Below, piece after piece: positions 34,965 to 44,826 of a stretch of 64,000 bases of DNA; within the stretch, counting starts at the first letter, position 1; the number at the start of each line of letters is the position of its first letter. The stretch comes from Rhodovulum imhoffii. GTDB lineage: Bacteria; Pseudomonadota; Alphaproteobacteria; Rhodobacterales; Rhodobacteraceae. The stretch covers positions 62,001-126,000 of the forward strand of contig NZ_QAAA01000006.1 of NCBI RefSeq assembly GCF_003046545.1. Reading direction: 5' to 3'. Position numbers and translations under genes: made by a program. A model generated the notes under the pieces. It was not told where the DNA came from and ran no database searches. It saw only the letters and a program-made list of their open reading frames with translations.

Positions 34965-37376
34965 ATGACCCTGCCGATCGACGCCGCTCTGCCCGATCTT
35001 CTTGCCGCCCTGCGCCGCGCCGGGTGCGCAGTTCTGCAAGCCCCCCCCGGCGCGGGCAAGACAACCCGCGTGCCGCTGGCCCTGCGCGACATCGCCAAGG
35101 GCCGGATCGTGATGCTCGAACCCCGTCGCCTTGCCGCCCGTGCCGCCGCCGAACGCATGGCCGAAACCCTCGACGAACCCGTCGGCCAGACCGTCGGCTA
35201 CCGCATCCGGGGTGAGGCCAAGACCACCGCCCGCACCCGCATCGAGGTCGTCACCGAGGGAATCCTGACCCGGATGCTGCAATCCGACCCCTCGCTTGAG
35301 GGCATAGGCGCGGTGATTTTCGACGAATTTCACGAACGCTCCCTGAACGCGGATCTCGGTCTTGCCCTGACATGGGAAGCGCGCACCGCCCTGCGGGAGG
35401 ATCTGATCCTGCTGGTCATGTCCGCCACGCTGGATGCCGCACCGGTCGCCGCGCTGCTGAACGATGCACCGGTCGTCACCGCGCATGGACGCAGCTTTGC
35501 GGTAGAGACACACTGGCTGGACGCCCCCCTGCCCAGGACCGCGCGCTTGCCCGAAGCCACGGCGGATCTCGTAACGCGCGCCGTTCGCGAAACCGACGGC
35601 GGGGTTCTGGTCTTCCTGCCCGGAGAGGGAGAGATCCGCCGCACCGCCGCCGTGCTGGAGGGCCGGCTGCCGGGTTGTGACGTCCGCCCCCTTTACGGCG
35701 CGCTGCCCTTCGCCGCACAGCGCGCGGCCATCGTCCCCGCCACGGGCAGACGCAAGGTGGTTCTGGCAACCTCGATCGCGGAAACCTCCCTGACGATTCA
35801 GGATATCCGCGTGGTGGTGGACGCGGGACGGGCGCGGCGGGCGCGATTCGACCCGAATTCCGGCATGTCACGGCTGGTGACGGAGCGCGTCACCCGCGCC
35901 GAAGCCGAACAGCGCCGGGGCCGCGCGGGACGGGTCGCGCCGGGGGTGTGTTATCGGCTCTGGACACGGGGGGCGGAGGGGGCGCTGGCCTCCTACCCCC
36001 CGGCCGAGATCGAAGCCGCCGACCTGAGCGCGCTGGCGCTGGAACTCGCGCTTTGGGGTGCGGAGCCTCAGGACCTGGCCTTCCTGACCCCGCCCAACCC
36101 CGGCCCGTTCGCCGAAGCGCGCGCCTTGCTGGGCCAGCTTGGGGCGCTGGATGAACAGGGGCGCATTACCGCACATGGGCGGGACCTGGCCGCGCTGCCG
36201 GTGCATCCGCGCCTTGGACATATGCTGATACGGGCCGGGAAACAGGCCGCGCCCCTCGCCGCGCTTCTGTCCGACCGCGACCCCCTGCGCGGGACCGGCA
36301 GCGACCTGACCCCGCGTCTGCGTGCCCTGCAAGACCCGCAGGGCGCGCCCCCCGCCGCCCGTCCCGGACTGGCCCGCATCCGTGCCGAGGCCGGGCGCCT
36401 TGCCCGCGCCGCCTCTGACGCTCCGCCGGTTTCCGCGGCGGAGGCGGCCGCGCTCGCCTATCCCGACCGGATCGCCCTGCGCCGCCCCGGTGAGGCCCCG
36501 CGCTACGTGCTTTCGGGCGGCAAGGGCGCGATTCTGGAGGAAGGCGACCCGCTGGCCGGGCAGCGCCTTCTGGTGGCGCTGGACCTCGATGGCGACGCGC
36601 GGGAGGCAAGGATCCGCCTTGCCGCCCCCCTGGCGGAAAGTGAACTGCGCGCGGTGCATGCCAACCTGATCGGGTGGCACGACCTTTGCCACTGGTCCCG
36701 GAGGGAGCGCAGGGTACTTGCCCGGCGGCAGGAACATCTTGGCGCCCTGGTGCTGGAGGATCGCATCTGGAAGGACGCCCCTCCGGAGGCCATTGCCCAC
36801 GCCATGCTGGACGGCGTGCGTGACCTTGGCCTGCCATGGAACGAGGCCGCCCGCCGCTTCCGTGCCCGGGTGAACCTGGTGCGCCGGAACGGCGCCGACC
36901 TGCCTGAAATGACCGACCCCGCGTTGATGGAGAGTCTTGAGGCCTGGCTGTTGCCCCACCTGACCGGTATACGCACCGCCGCCGACTGGAAGCGGTTCGA
37001 CCTGCTGCCCGCCCTGCGCGCCATGCTGGACTGGCCGCAGACGCAAACCCTGGACAGTGCCGCGCCAGCCTGGTTTCTCAGCCCGCTGGGGCGCAAGGTG
37101 CCCATTGATTACAGCGGGGCGACCCCTGAAATCGCCCTGCGCCTGCAGGAGATGTTCGGCCAGACCACCCACCCCACCGTGGCCGGCGTTCCACTGCGCG
37201 TCACGCTGTTGTCGCCTGCGGGGCGGCCAGTGCAGGTGACGATGGATCTGCCCGGATTCTGGGCCAATTCCTACGCCGACGTCCGCAAGGACATGCGGGG
37301 CCAATATCCCCGGCACCCCTGGCCCGAAGATCCGACACAGGCCACCCCGACGCTCCGGGCCAAACCCCGCCGTTAG
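34965..37376 (+). CDS. hrpB: ATP-dependent helicase HrpB
   Basis: DExH-box helicase of 803 residues, usual length for HrpB (about 800-820). Walker A PPGAGKTTRVPLAL at about 27-40, DEFHERS (motif II) near 118, SATLD (III), TSIAETSLTIQ (V) and QRRGRAGR (VI), then the HrpB-specific C-terminal domain. Its role in bacteria is poorly known; it is not essential in E. coli. Divergent from meaB with a 98 bp gap. GC content is very high, as for the neighbours. Confidence 0.95.
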   Translation: MTLPIDAALPDLLAALRRAGCAVLQAPPGAGKTTRVPLALRDIAKGRIVMLEPRRLAARAAAERMAETLDEPVGQTVGYRIRGEAKTTARTRIEVVTEGILTRMLQSDPSLEGIGAVIFDEFHERSLNADLGLALTWEARTALREDLILLVMSATLDAAPVAALLNDAPVVTAHGRSFAVETHWLDAPLPRTARLPEATADLVTRAVRETDGGVLVFLPGEGEIRRTAAVLEGRLPGCDVRPLYGALPFAAQRAAIVPATGRRKVVLATSIAETSLTIQDIRVVVDAGRARRARFDPNSGMSRLVTERVTRAEAEQRRGRAGRVAPGVCYRLWTRGAEGALASYPPAEIEAADLSALALELALWGAEPQDLAFLTPPNPGPFAEARALLGQLGALDEQGRITAHGRDLAALPVHPRLGHMLIRAGKQAAPLAALLSDRDPLRGTGSDLTPRLRALQDPQGAPPAARPGLARIRAEAGRLARAASDAPPVSAAEAAALAYPDRIALRRPGEAPRYVLSGGKGAILEEGDPLAGQRLLVALDLDGDAREARIRLAAPLAESELRAVHANLIGWHDLCHWSRRERRVLARRQEHLGALVLEDRIWKDAPPEAIAHAMLDGVRDLGLPWNEAARRFRARVNLVRRNGADLPEMTDPALMESLEAWLLPHLTGIRTAADWKRFDLLPALRAMLDWPQTQTLDSAAPAWFLSPLGRKVPIDYSGATPEIALRLQEMFGQTTHPTVAGVPLRVTLLSPAGRPVQVTMDLPGFWANSYADVRKDMRGQYPRHPWPEDPTQATPTLRAKPRR

Positions 37377-37397
37377 ACCCAGGGGGCGACGGCGCGG

Positions 37398-37782
37398 ATG
37401 AAACACATCAAGCCTGCCGCAGGCCTGCTGTCCGCCTTGCCTGCCATCGCGGGCCCGACGACAGGATGCTTACAAAATGGCAACAGCCAGATTGAAATCG
37501 ACGACTGTGCCGCCGATGCGAAGAGGGTCGTGGACACAGCGCAGAAAACCACGCGCGGCTTTTCCATGAACGCGGCACGAGAACTGGACGGGATGACCGG
37601 CCGCGCCGCAGCAGACCCGGCGCTGGAGGCCGGCACGCGGTATGGGGGGCCTGCCGCACCGCCCAGTGCGATTATGCCGGCAGAATGTGGGGCGCAGCGG
37701 GGCACGGGAATTCGCCTTCTCGACCCGCCGGGTCCGGCTGGGACGCGCCCGGGTGGACACGCTGATGGACCACACCCACTGA
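37398..37782 (+). pseudogene. Frameshifted remnant of an LprI-like (DUF1311) exported protein
   Basis: No intact gene fits this 420 bp gap, but three frames in turn give pieces of one family. Frame 1 from ATG 37398: a signal-like start, then CLQNGNSQIEIDDCAADAKR and MNAARELDGMTGR. A second frame then reads WGACRTAQCDYAGRMWGA (about 37640-37693), which matches the W-x-x-R-D-A-x-C core of DUF1311. A third frame ends RVRLGRARVDTLMDHTH before a TGA at 37780-37782. At least two frameshifts (about 37570-37640 and 37695-37715) are needed. LprI-type proteins are periplasmic or envelope proteins. Sequencing error is possible but two shifts favour decay. Confidence 0.6.
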
Positions 37783-37796
37783 GCTCGGAGCGATCC

Positions 37797-38723
37797 TCAC
37801 ACGCCGAGACAGTAGCGCATCACTGCCTTTTGCGCGTGCAGGCGGTTTTCAGCCTCATCGAAAATGACGGAGTTCGGACCGTCCATGACCCTGCTGGTCA
37901 CTTCCTCGTCCCGATGGGCAGGGAGGCAGTGCATGAACAACGCATCGGGCTTGGCCCGGGCCATCATCGCATCATTCACCTGGTAGGGGCGCAACTGGTT
38001 GTGGCGACGTTCACGGGCCGATTGCGGATCGTGCATCGAAACCCAGGTGTCGGTCACGATCAGGTCCGCACCTTCGGCCGCCTTGTGCGCGTCCCGCTCA
38101 ATCCGCACATCCGCCCCCCCGGCACGCGCGCCCTCGATGAAGTCCTGCTCCGGGTCCAGCGTGGCGGGGCCGGTGAAGGTCAGGTCGAACCCGAACTGCC
38201 CGGCGGCATGGATGAAAGAGGCACACACATTGTTCCCATCCCCCGCCCAGACGACCTTTTTGCCCGCGATCGGACCGCGATGTTCCTCATAGGTCAGAAT
38301 GTCGGCCATGATCTGACAGGGGTGGGTACGGTTCGTCAGTCCGTTGATGACCGGCACGCTGGCGAACTCGGCCATTTCCTGAAGCGTCGCCTCCTCGAAG
38401 GTGCGGATCATGATCAGATCCACATACCGCGAAAGTACCCGTGCCGTATCGGCGATGGTTTCCCCGTGGCCCAACTGCATATCGGCCCCCGAGAGCACCA
38501 TCGTCTGGCCGCCCATCTGGCGCACCCCCACGTCAAAGGACACCCGCGTACGGGTAGAGGGCTTTTCGAAGATCAGCGCCACCATGCGCCCCGCCAGCGG
38601 AAGCGTGTCATCGGGCGTGCCACGGGGACGGCCCGCGCGGGCCTCCTTCATTGTACGGGCCTGGTCGATGATCGCGCGCAGATCGGCCGGGGGGGTGGTG
38701 TGAATGTCCAGGAAATGGGTCAC
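37797..38723 (-). CDS. argF: Ornithine carbamoyltransferase
   Basis: Makes citrulline from ornithine and carbamoyl phosphate, 308 residues. Carbamoyl-phosphate loop [13 protein letters not shown] (about 54-66), ATP-independent family motif [15 protein letters not shown], ornithine loop with DTWVSMHD, and [11 protein letters not shown] near 270 with the catalytic cysteine. The start overlaps the argD stop by 4 bp. carB at 54355 supplies carbamoyl phosphate to the same pathway. Confidence 0.96.
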   Translation of the reverse strand: MTHFLDIHTTPPADLRAIIDQARTMKEARAGRPRGTPDDTLPLAGRMVALIFEKPSTRTRVSFDVGVRQMGGQTMVLSGADMQLGHGETIADTARVLSRYVDLIMIRTFEEATLQEMAEFASVPVINGLTNRTHPCQIMADILTYEEHRGPIAGKKVVWAGDGNNVCASFIHAAGQFGFDLTFTGPATLDPEQDFIEGARAGGADVRIERDAHKAAEGADLIVTDTWVSMHDPQSARERRHNQLRPYQVNDAMMARAKPDALFMHCLPAHRDEEVTSRVMDGPNSVIFDEAENRLHAQKAVMRYCLGV

Positions 38724-39907
38724 GCGTCGGACTCCTTGGTCAGCGCCGCAGCGGCGGCATCCAGCCGGGCAACGGCCTCGGCGATTTCATCGTCGGAGAT
38801 GGTCAGGGCGGGCAGCAGCCGCACGACATTATCGGCCGCCGGAACGATCAGCAGTTTCTGCGCATACCCCGCCTGAACCACCCCGGTATTCGCCACCCGA
38901 CATTTCAGGCCAAGCATCAGGCCAAGGCCACGCACCTCCTCGAACACGTCCGGGTGGGCGGCAACCAGCCCTTCCAGCCTTTGCCGCATCAGCGCGGCCT
39001 TGCGGGTCACCTCATCCAGGAAACCTTCTTCGGCCACGATCTCCATCACGCGCTTGCCCACCGCGCAGGCCAGCGGATTGCCCCCGTAAGTGGAGCCGTG
39101 GCTGCCCACGACCATACCGCTGGCGGCATCCTCCGTGGCCAATACCGCGCCCAGCGGGAATCCCCCTCCGATTCCCTTGGCAACCATCATGATGTCGGGC
39201 ATGGCGCCGGCCCATTCATGGGCGAAAAGGCGCCCGGTGCGCCCCATGCCGCACTGGACCTCGTCATAAATCAACAGCGCGCCGGTTTCATCGCAGAGCT
39301 GGCGCAACCCTTTCAGGCAGGCATCGGGCAGCGGGCGGATTCCGCCCTCGCCCTGGATCGGCTCCACCATGATGGCGGCCACGGTTTCGTCGACGGCATT
39401 CGACAGAACGCTGCCATGGGTGGCAAAAGGCAGGTGAATGAAACCGGGCAGAAGCGGCGCGAAACCGTCGATCATCTTCCCGGATCCGGCGGCGGCAATC
39501 CCGGCGGACGAGCGGCCATGGAACGCCCCGGAAAATGTCACGATGTTGACCCGCCCGGGCTGGCCTTTGTCGTGCCAGTACTTGCGGGCCATCTTTACCG
39601 CCAGTTCGCACGCCTCGGTGCCGGAGTTGGTAAAGAACACCGTATCGGCAAAGGTCTTTTCCACCAGCGCGTCGGCAAGCGCCTGCTGCTGCGGGATCTC
39701 GTAAAGGTTCGACACGTGCCACAACCGCCCGGCCTGATCGGTCAGTGCCTCGACCAGCGCCGGGTGGGCATGGCCCAGCGCGTTGACGGCAATCCCCGCG
39801 CCAAGATCGAGGTATCGGGTGCCGTCCCCCGTCATCAGCCAGCTTCCTTCGCCTTGGACAAAGCTGAGCGGTGCCCGGCTATAGGTCGGCAAAACGGTGG
39901 GGATCAT
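38720..39907 (-). CDS. argD: Acetylornithine aminotransferase
   Basis: PLP-dependent class III aminotransferase, 395 residues. Segments typical of Arg[18 protein letters not shown] near 30-46, [27 protein letters not shown], and the PLP lysine in [15 protein letters not shown] (about 245-259). Genomic coupling with argF supports arginine biosynthesis over the catabolic variant. The 228 bp upstream region to the next gene holds a hairpin at 40105-40132; no operator for ArgR is recognised. Confidence 0.95.
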   Translation of the reverse strand: MIPTVLPTYSRAPLSFVQGEGSWLMTGDGTRYLDLGAGIAVNALGHAHPALVEALTDQAGRLWHVSNLYEIPQQQALADALVEKTFADTVFFTNSGTEACELAVKMARKYWHDKGQPGRVNIVTFSGAFHGRSSAGIAAAGSGKMIDGFAPLLPGFIHLPFATHGSVLSNAVDETVAAIMVEPIQGEGGIRPLPDACLKGLRQLCDETGALLIYDEVQCGMGRTGRLFAHEWAGAMPDIMMVAKGIGGGFPLGAVLATEDAASGMVVGSHGSTYGGNPLACAVGKRVMEIVAEEGFLDEVTRKAALMRQRLEGLVAAHPDVFEEVRGLGLMLGLKCRVANTGVVQAGYAQKLLIVPAADNVVRLLPALTISDDEIAEAVARLDAAAAALTKESDA

Positions 39908-40104
39908 GGAAATATCCTTTGTGGGAGGCCCTAGGGGTGCCTCAGGCGCAGGGTCAAGTCAACGGTGGGAAAATGACAGGGAAAACGCACGCGGTGCGTT
40001 CAGGCGCGGCGTCGGCGTCGCATCGGGGCGGTATGGAGTTCCCAAGTCATACTAGGGCTCTAGCGCGGACCCGCGGATTTGTCCAGATGGCACAGCCCCG
40101 AACG

Positions 40105-40132
40105 GGAAAAGACCCCGAACAGGGCCTTTTCC
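40105..40132 (-). terminator. Hairpin after the DUF4405-like gene
   Basis: GGAAAAG (40105-40111) and CTTTTCC (40126-40132) pair, with a CCC/GGG inner stem. It starts 4 bp after the stop of the gene at 40136-40642 and precedes argD on the same strand. The lack of a following T run makes termination likely but not certain. Confidence 0.5.
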
Positions 40133-40135
40133 AGA

Positions 40136-40642
40136 TCATCCATCCTGTGTGTCAAGGATCGCGGCAATCAGGTGCATCTTGCGGCCTCTTTCCGGACCGG
40201 ACAGCGCGGTGATGGTTGCCTCGGCATCCGCCTGTCCGTACCCGGCAGCGCGCAGCCGATCCGCCAGATCCTCCGGGTTTTCGTTCAGCAACGCGGCGAC
40301 GGTCCCCAGCGGTGCGGCCTCGACCCGCTCCAGCAAGGCAAAATCCGGGCGCGGCCCTTTGTTCTTTTCCACCACCGGCAAAAAACTGGCCGCCAGCACC
40401 ACCGCCCCCAAACCGATCGCGATGCGTCCCGGCCAGTGCTTCAGGTGTCCGCGCAAAGGGCGATTGTTGACGATCAGATGCAGAACGATCATCCCCACAA
40501 AGGCCAGCCCGATCCACTCATGGACAAGCTCGGCAAGGGGGGGCTCGGCGTGAAGGAACATCAAAACGCCGGTGATCCCGACAACGATGGAAGTGCCGAT
40601 GGTCAGCGGCGTGGCGATCTTGCGAAGAACGGACATTCTCAT
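40136..40642 (-). CDS. DUF4405-like cytochrome b membrane protein
   Basis: 168 residues. Two or three N-terminal helices carry histidines suited to haem b: FLHAEPPLAELVHEWIGL and GMIVLHLIVNNRPLRGHLKHW, then a third helix IAIGLGAVVLAASFLPVV. The soluble C-terminal part of about 80 residues includes an HTH-like segment (ENPEDLADRLRAAGYG) seen in other DUF4405 proteins, where an adjacent haem-oxidase role is suspected. Starts at 40642 (MRMSV) or 40636 (MSV) are both possible. No neighbour explains the role. Confidence 0.75.
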   Translation of the reverse strand: MRMSVLRKIATPLTIGTSIVVGITGVLMFLHAEPPLAELVHEWIGLAFVGMIVLHLIVNNRPLRGHLKHWPGRIAIGLGAVVLAASFLPVVEKNKGPRPDFALLERVEAAPLGTVAALLNENPEDLADRLRAAGYGQADAEATITALSGPERGRKMHLIAAILDTQDG

Positions 40643-40712
40643 CCCCGGTTTGATTTGCTTTCGGGAATGAAACGGATCCGGGGGTGGCATCCGCCGCGGG
40701 TGCGTCAGTCTG

Positions 40713-41021
40713 TCATGGCGCGGTTTCCTGCGACAGCCAGCCCGTACAGTCGGATGTCGTCTCTGCCGTCTCCCATGCGATGACCGGCAGATCATAGGGG
40801 TGGCGATCCCCGATCAGATCCACAAGACCGGGGCGACAGACCTCGGTGGTCTTGAAAGTGATCTGTACCTCGGCGTCTTCCTCGACCCGGCCCTGCCAGT
40901 GAAACAGGCTGACGACGCCGGGCAGGATATTCGCACAGGCCGCCAGCCGGGCCTCCAGCGCGGCGCGGGCCAGGGCGCGGGCCGTCTCAAGATCGGCGCA
41001 GGTCGTGGTAACGTGGATCAT
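40713..41021 (-). CDS. cutA: Divalent cation tolerance protein CutA
   Basis: 102 residues, a trimeric PII-like fold. Signatures: TTCADLETARALARAALEARLAACANI near the N terminus, the core LFHWQGRVEEDAEVQITFKTT and the C-terminal HPYDLPVIAW, all as in CutA1. Historically linked to copper tolerance; its true role is unsettled. The ATG at 41021 gives MIHVTTTCADL; a 24-codon upstream extension is not used. Two strong dyads lie 44-78 bp upstream. Confidence 0.93.
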   Translation of the reverse strand: MIHVTTTCADLETARALARAALEARLAACANILPGVVSLFHWQGRVEEDAEVQITFKTTEVCRPGLVDLIGDRHPYDLPVIAWETAETTSDCTGWLSQETAP

Positions 41022-41064
41022 GGAGCCTCCGGCTTTTCCGGTACAATAGCTTATGCAGGTCCGC

Positions 41065-41099
41065 TTCGCACGCATGCGAACGTGATTTGCCATGGCAAA
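41065..41099 (-). promoter_or_regulatory. Two adjacent dyads upstream of cutA
   Basis: TTCGCA-CGCA-TGCGAA (41065-41080) and a perfect 14 bp palindrome TTTGCCATGGCAAA (41086-41099), 44 and 65 bp upstream of the cutA ATG. Both would lie around the promoter and may be operators of one or two regulators. Binding protein unknown. Confidence 0.45.
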
Positions 41100-41236
41100 A
41101 ACCCTGCCCGCACCACAGGCGCATGGGCCGGGGCCACCCCAAGGACCGAAGGGGGCCCCGCCGCGCGCGGCAGGCTGGCGCGTATCCGGACGCCCCGCAA
41201 AACCCGTCCTTCACGAAAGCCAGAGGCCCGATCCGC

Positions 41237-41273
41237 CACACCCCCTCGCAACACACACCCCCTCGCAACACAC
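41237..41273. repeat. Short tandem repeat, 17 bp period
   Basis: About 2.2 copies of a CA- and C-rich 17 bp unit containing CCCCCTCGCAACACA. It is a minor microsatellite-like feature in the non-coding gap before cutA; no function is apparent. Confidence 0.6.
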
Positions 41274-41339
41274 CCCACCGCGCACGGGCACGTAACCGCG
41301 CGGGGGGCCACGGATACTCCATTTGGGGTCTGCGCATGC

Positions 41340-42713
41340 CTAAATCCGTCGTCCCCACAGATCGTACTCCCCGGCCTCGTCCACTTCGACAGTGACGAGA
41401 TCGCCGGGCGCCAAACCCCCGGTACCCTCGTCGATGAACAGACAACCGTCGATCTCCGGAGCATCGGCCTTGGTCCGGCAGGTGGCGATACCGTCTTCGT
41501 CCACATCGTCCACCAGCACCTCCAGACGCTGCCCCACCCTGGCCGTCAGCTTGGCCTCGGAAATCGCCTGCGCCTTTTCCATGAACCGGTCCCAGCGCTC
41601 CTGCTTGACCTCAGAGGGCACATGGCCGGGCAAATCGTTCGATTGCGCCCCGGCGACATTTTCGTACTGAAAACAGCCGACACGGTCCAGTTGCGCCTCC
41701 TCCAGCCAATCCAGAAGGGTCTGGAACTCCGCCTCCGTCTCACCGGGATAGCCGACGATAAAGGTGGAACGCAGGGCGATCTCCGGGCAATCGCGCCGCC
41801 ACGCGGCGATTTCCTCCAGCGTCTTCGCCGCCGCGGCCGGGCGGGCCATACGCCGGAGCGTTTCCGGATGGGCATGTTGAAAGGGGATATCCAGATAAGG
41901 CAGGATCAGCCCCTCCGCCATCAGGGGGATCAGATCGCGCACATGGGGGTACGGGTACACGTAATGCAGCCGCACCCAGACCCCCAGCCGGCCCAGATCC
42001 CGCGCAAGGTCGGTGATATGCGCCCGGTGCCCTTTGTCACTGACGTGGCGCAGATCCAGCCCGTAGGCACTGGTGTCCTGGCTGATGACCAGCAACTCCC
42101 GCACCCCGGCCTCGACCAGCTTCGCGGCCTCCCGGATCACCGCATGGGCGGGGCGGGAAACCAGCCGCCCGCGCATGTCGGGAATGATGCAAAAGCGGCA
42201 CTTGTGATTACACCCCTCGGAAATCTTCAGGTAACTGTAGTGGCGCGGGGTCAGGCGTACGCCACTTCCGGGCAGCAGATCAACGAACGGGTCCGGGTCC
42301 GGCGGCACGGCGGCATGCACGGCATCTAGAACCTGCTCATACTGGTGCGGCCCCGTCACGGCCAGAACCGACGGGTGCGCCCCGGTGACAAACTCCGGCT
42401 CCGCCCCGAGGCACCCGGTAACGATAACCCGCCCGTTTTCCGACAGCGCCTCACCGATGGCTTCGAGGCTCTCGGCCTTGGCACTGTCGAGAAACCCGCA
42501 GGTGTTCACGATCACCGCATCCGCCCCGGCATAATCGGGACTGATCGCGTAGCCCTCGGCGCGCAGGCGTGTCAGGATGCGTTCGCTGTCCACCAGCGCC
42601 TTGGGACAGCCGAGGCTGACCATGCCAATGGTCGGCTGGCCGGGCCGGGGCGCGGCATCGATCCGGGGGCGGGGCGCGATATCGGGGCGCAGGTCGGGCG
42701 GGTTCTGGCTCAT
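41340..42713 (-). CDS. rimO: Ribosomal protein S12 methylthiotransferase
   Basis: Radical-SAM enzyme that adds a methylthio group to an aspartate of S12, 457 residues. The N-terminal UPF0004 domain holds three cluster cysteines ([28 protein letters not shown]); the SAM cluster is [12 protein letters not shown] (about 157-168); a TRAM domain forms the C terminus. [16 protein letters not shown] separates RimO from MiaB. It faces the AsmA gene divergently with a 112 bp gap. Confidence 0.95.
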   Translation of the reverse strand: MSQNPPDLRPDIAPRPRIDAAPRPGQPTIGMVSLGCPKALVDSERILTRLRAEGYAISPDYAGADAVIVNTCGFLDSAKAESLEAIGEALSENGRVIVTGCLGAEPEFVTGAHPSVLAVTGPHQYEQVLDAVHAAVPPDPDPFVDLLPGSGVRLTPRHYSYLKISEGCNHKCRFCIIPDMRGRLVSRPAHAVIREAAKLVEAGVRELLVISQDTSAYGLDLRHVSDKGHRAHITDLARDLGRLGVWVRLHYVYPYPHVRDLIPLMAEGLILPYLDIPFQHAHPETLRRMARPAAAAKTLEEIAAWRRDCPEIALRSTFIVGYPGETEAEFQTLLDWLEEAQLDRVGCFQYENVAGAQSNDLPGHVPSEVKQERWDRFMEKAQAISEAKLTARVGQRLEVLVDDVDEDGIATCRTKADAPEIDGCLFIDEGTGGLAPGDLVTVEVDEAGEYDLWGRRI

Positions 42714-42825
42714 GGCGGGGTGGATAAACCGGAAGGCGTGTCATGAGAAGGCGCAATCACACATCCCTTGAGACACCGCCGCACGGCGCATAAAGTCCGG
42801 GCAACGTTCATTCCCACCGGAGGCG

Positions 42826-44817
42826 ATGATGCGCTGGCTGCTTCGGATCGTGTTGTCCTTGATCTTGCTGATCGGTCTGCTTGTCGGAACCTTGTTCCTG
42901 TTACCTGCCGACAAGGTCGCCGGGCTGGCCTCGGACAAGCTGCGCGAAGCCACGGGGCGTGAGGTCACGCTCTCGGGTCGGCTGTCGCCCTCGCTGTGGC
43001 CACAGATCGGGGTGGCAACAGGGCCCATCTCCATCTCCAACGCCGGGTGGGCAGATCAGACGCCGATTCTGGCCGCCGACGGCATGTCTGTCGGGCTGGA
43101 CCTGATGGCACTTCTGGGGGGCGATATCCGCGTGGATGAGATCGCCCTGCGCCGCCCGCGCATCCTGCTGGAAAAGGCCGTCGACGGACGGGTCAACTGG
43201 GCGCTGGCCAAAACCGAAAGCACCGGCGCGGGCAACGGCGGAGATTCCGCGGCACCGGATACCCCGCGCCCTTTCGCCCTGGAAAAGGCAACCATCGCCG
43301 ACGCCAGCCTCACTTATATCGACCACGCCACCGGCACCCGCCAGCAGATAGAGGGGCTGAACCTGACCGCGCGCCTCCCCGAGTATCACGGCCCGGCGGA
43401 TCTGGCACTCTCCGCGCGGCTGAACGGGCAAGATCTGGAGGCCACCGCGCGGGTCGCCGCCTTCGGGCCGTTCCTCGCGGGCGAAACCGCCGGGCTGACG
43501 GCCGAAATATCGCTGGCCGGGGCACGGGGACGGTTCGACGGGCAGGCCGGCCTTGCACCTTCCGCTTCGGGCCGGGTCGAGGCCGAAGCCAGGGATATTG
43601 CCGCGCTTTTTTCGGCGCTTGGGCAACCGGCGCCGGATCTGCCCAAGGGCATGGACCGGCGCATGGCCGCCGAAGGCCAAATCAGTTTTGCAGGCTCCAA
43701 GTTGTCGCTGCGCAACGCAACGGTCCAGGCCGCGGGAAACACCGTGACCGGGCAGGCCGATCTGGACCTCGCTGCAAAACCGCGCGTGACCGCGGCGCTG
43801 GCCGCCAGTTCCCTTGATTTCACGACGCTTTCCGACAAAACGGCGGGCGGCGGGTCCGGGGCTGGCGGGCGCAAGACCTCAGGCGCAGGCTGGCCTGAAA
43901 CCCCATTCGACCTTGGCACACTGGGGGCGTTGGACGCGGACGTGACCCTGACCACCGACAGCCTGTCAGCCGGCGGGCTGCATCTGGGCGCGACCGATCT
44001 GCGTGCGCAACTGGTGGACAGAAGGCTGGCGATAACCCTGAACCGTGTCGCGGCCTATGACGGCGCGGTCTCAGGAACCCTGGTGCTGAACGGGCGCGGC
44101 GACGGATCCGTCGGGGCGGACCTGACGATCGCTCGCGTGGGCATGCAGGCGTTGCTGCGCGACCTTGCCGGCTATGACCGGCTGCTGGGGGCGGCCGACT
44201 TGCGGCTGAATCTGCTTGGGGCCGGGCGCAGCATGGCGGCGGTCATGGGCAGCCTTTCAGGAGAGGGGGCGGTCTCCTTCGGCAAGGGGGAACTGCGTGG
44301 ACTGGACCTTGCGGGAATGCTGCGCAACCTTGACCTGTCTTACATGGGGGAGGGGTCCAAGACGATCTTCGACGCGATCTCTGCCAGTTTCACCATCCGC
44401 AATGGCGTGCTGCACAATGACGACCTGACCTTTTCCGCCCCGCTGATGGCCGCCGAGGGGCACGGGGCTGTGGATCTGGGCCGCCAGCGGCTGGATTATC
44501 GCCTGCGCCCCACCGCCCTGCCGGGCAGCGACGGCAAAGGTCTGAGGGTGCCCCTGATGATCACCGGTCCGTGGGAGGACCCGAAGTTCAACCTCGACCT
44601 GGAGGCGCTGGCCCGCGAGGAACTGGAACTCGAGCAAAAGCGCAAGGACCTGGAAGAGCGCGCCCGCGCCGAAACCGACAAGGCACGAGAGAAAGCCGAG
44701 CAGCGCGCCGCCGAGGAACTGGGCCGGAAGGAAGGCGAAAGCCTTGAAGACGCCCTAAGACGCAAGGTCGAGGAAGAGGCCGTGCGCGGCCTTCGAAACC
44801 TGTTCGGCGGGAACTGA
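42826..44817 (+). CDS. AsmA family protein
   Basis: 663 residues, inner-membrane anchored by one N-terminal helix (LLRIVLSLILLIGLLVGTLFLLP), with the large remainder periplasmic. The AsmA N-terminal motif GREVTLSGRLSPSLWPQIGVATGPISISNAGWA (shown in part) and the C-terminal AsmA domain around residues 450-580 are present. AsmA-like proteins are implicated in lipid transport to and assembly of the outer membrane. The last 60 residues are a highly charged coiled coil rich in E, K and R, which is not part of the core family and may mediate partner binding. Two ATGs (42826, 42829) follow ACCGGAGGCG. Confidence 0.88.
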   Translation: MMRWLLRIVLSLILLIGLLVGTLFLLPADKVAGLASDKLREATGREVTLSGRLSPSLWPQIGVATGPISISNAGWADQTPILAADGMSVGLDLMALLGGDIRVDEIALRRPRILLEKAVDGRVNWALAKTESTGAGNGGDSAAPDTPRPFALEKATIADASLTYIDHATGTRQQIEGLNLTARLPEYHGPADLALSARLNGQDLEATARVAAFGPFLAGETAGLTAEISLAGARGRFDGQAGLAPSASGRVEAEARDIAALFSALGQPAPDLPKGMDRRMAAEGQISFAGSKLSLRNATVQAAGNTVTGQADLDLAAKPRVTAALAASSLDFTTLSDKTAGGGSGAGGRKTSGAGWPETPFDLGTLGALDADVTLTTDSLSAGGLHLGATDLRAQLVDRRLAITLNRVAAYDGAVSGTLVLNGRGDGSVGADLTIARVGMQALLRDLAGYDRLLGAADLRLNLLGAGRSMAAVMGSLSGEGAVSFGKGELRGLDLAGMLRNLDLSYMGEGSKTIFDAISASFTIRNGVLHNDDLTFSAPLMAAEGHGAVDLGRQRLDYRLRPTALPGSDGKGLRVPLMITGPWEDPKFNLDLEALAREELELEQKRKDLEERARAETDKAREKAEQRAAEELGRKEGESLEDALRRKVEEEAVRGLRNLFGGN

Positions 44818-44826
44818 ACCGCCCGT

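Larger units (their letters stand above)
41022..41339. other. Non-coding gap upstream of cutA
   Basis: 318 bp without a convincing gene. Open frames on both strands give Pro/Arg-rich nonsense typical of GC-rich DNA. The part next to cutA contains two dyads (41065-41099) and a likely minus-strand -10 (TATTGT near 41045). The middle holds a 17 bp-period tandem repeat (41237-41273). The rimO stop lies at 41340. Confidence 0.6.

Noticed and set aside
37398-38876. A 492-codon + strand frame covering the argF region
   Set aside because: Beyond about 37.8 kb it is the antisense of argF, a usual artefact of GC-rich DNA; only the first part reflects a real, broken gene.
41092-41295. Small + strand gene of 67 codons before rimO
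   Set aside because: Pro/Ala/Arg-rich, no ribosome-binding site, includes the tandem repeat, no recognisable domain.
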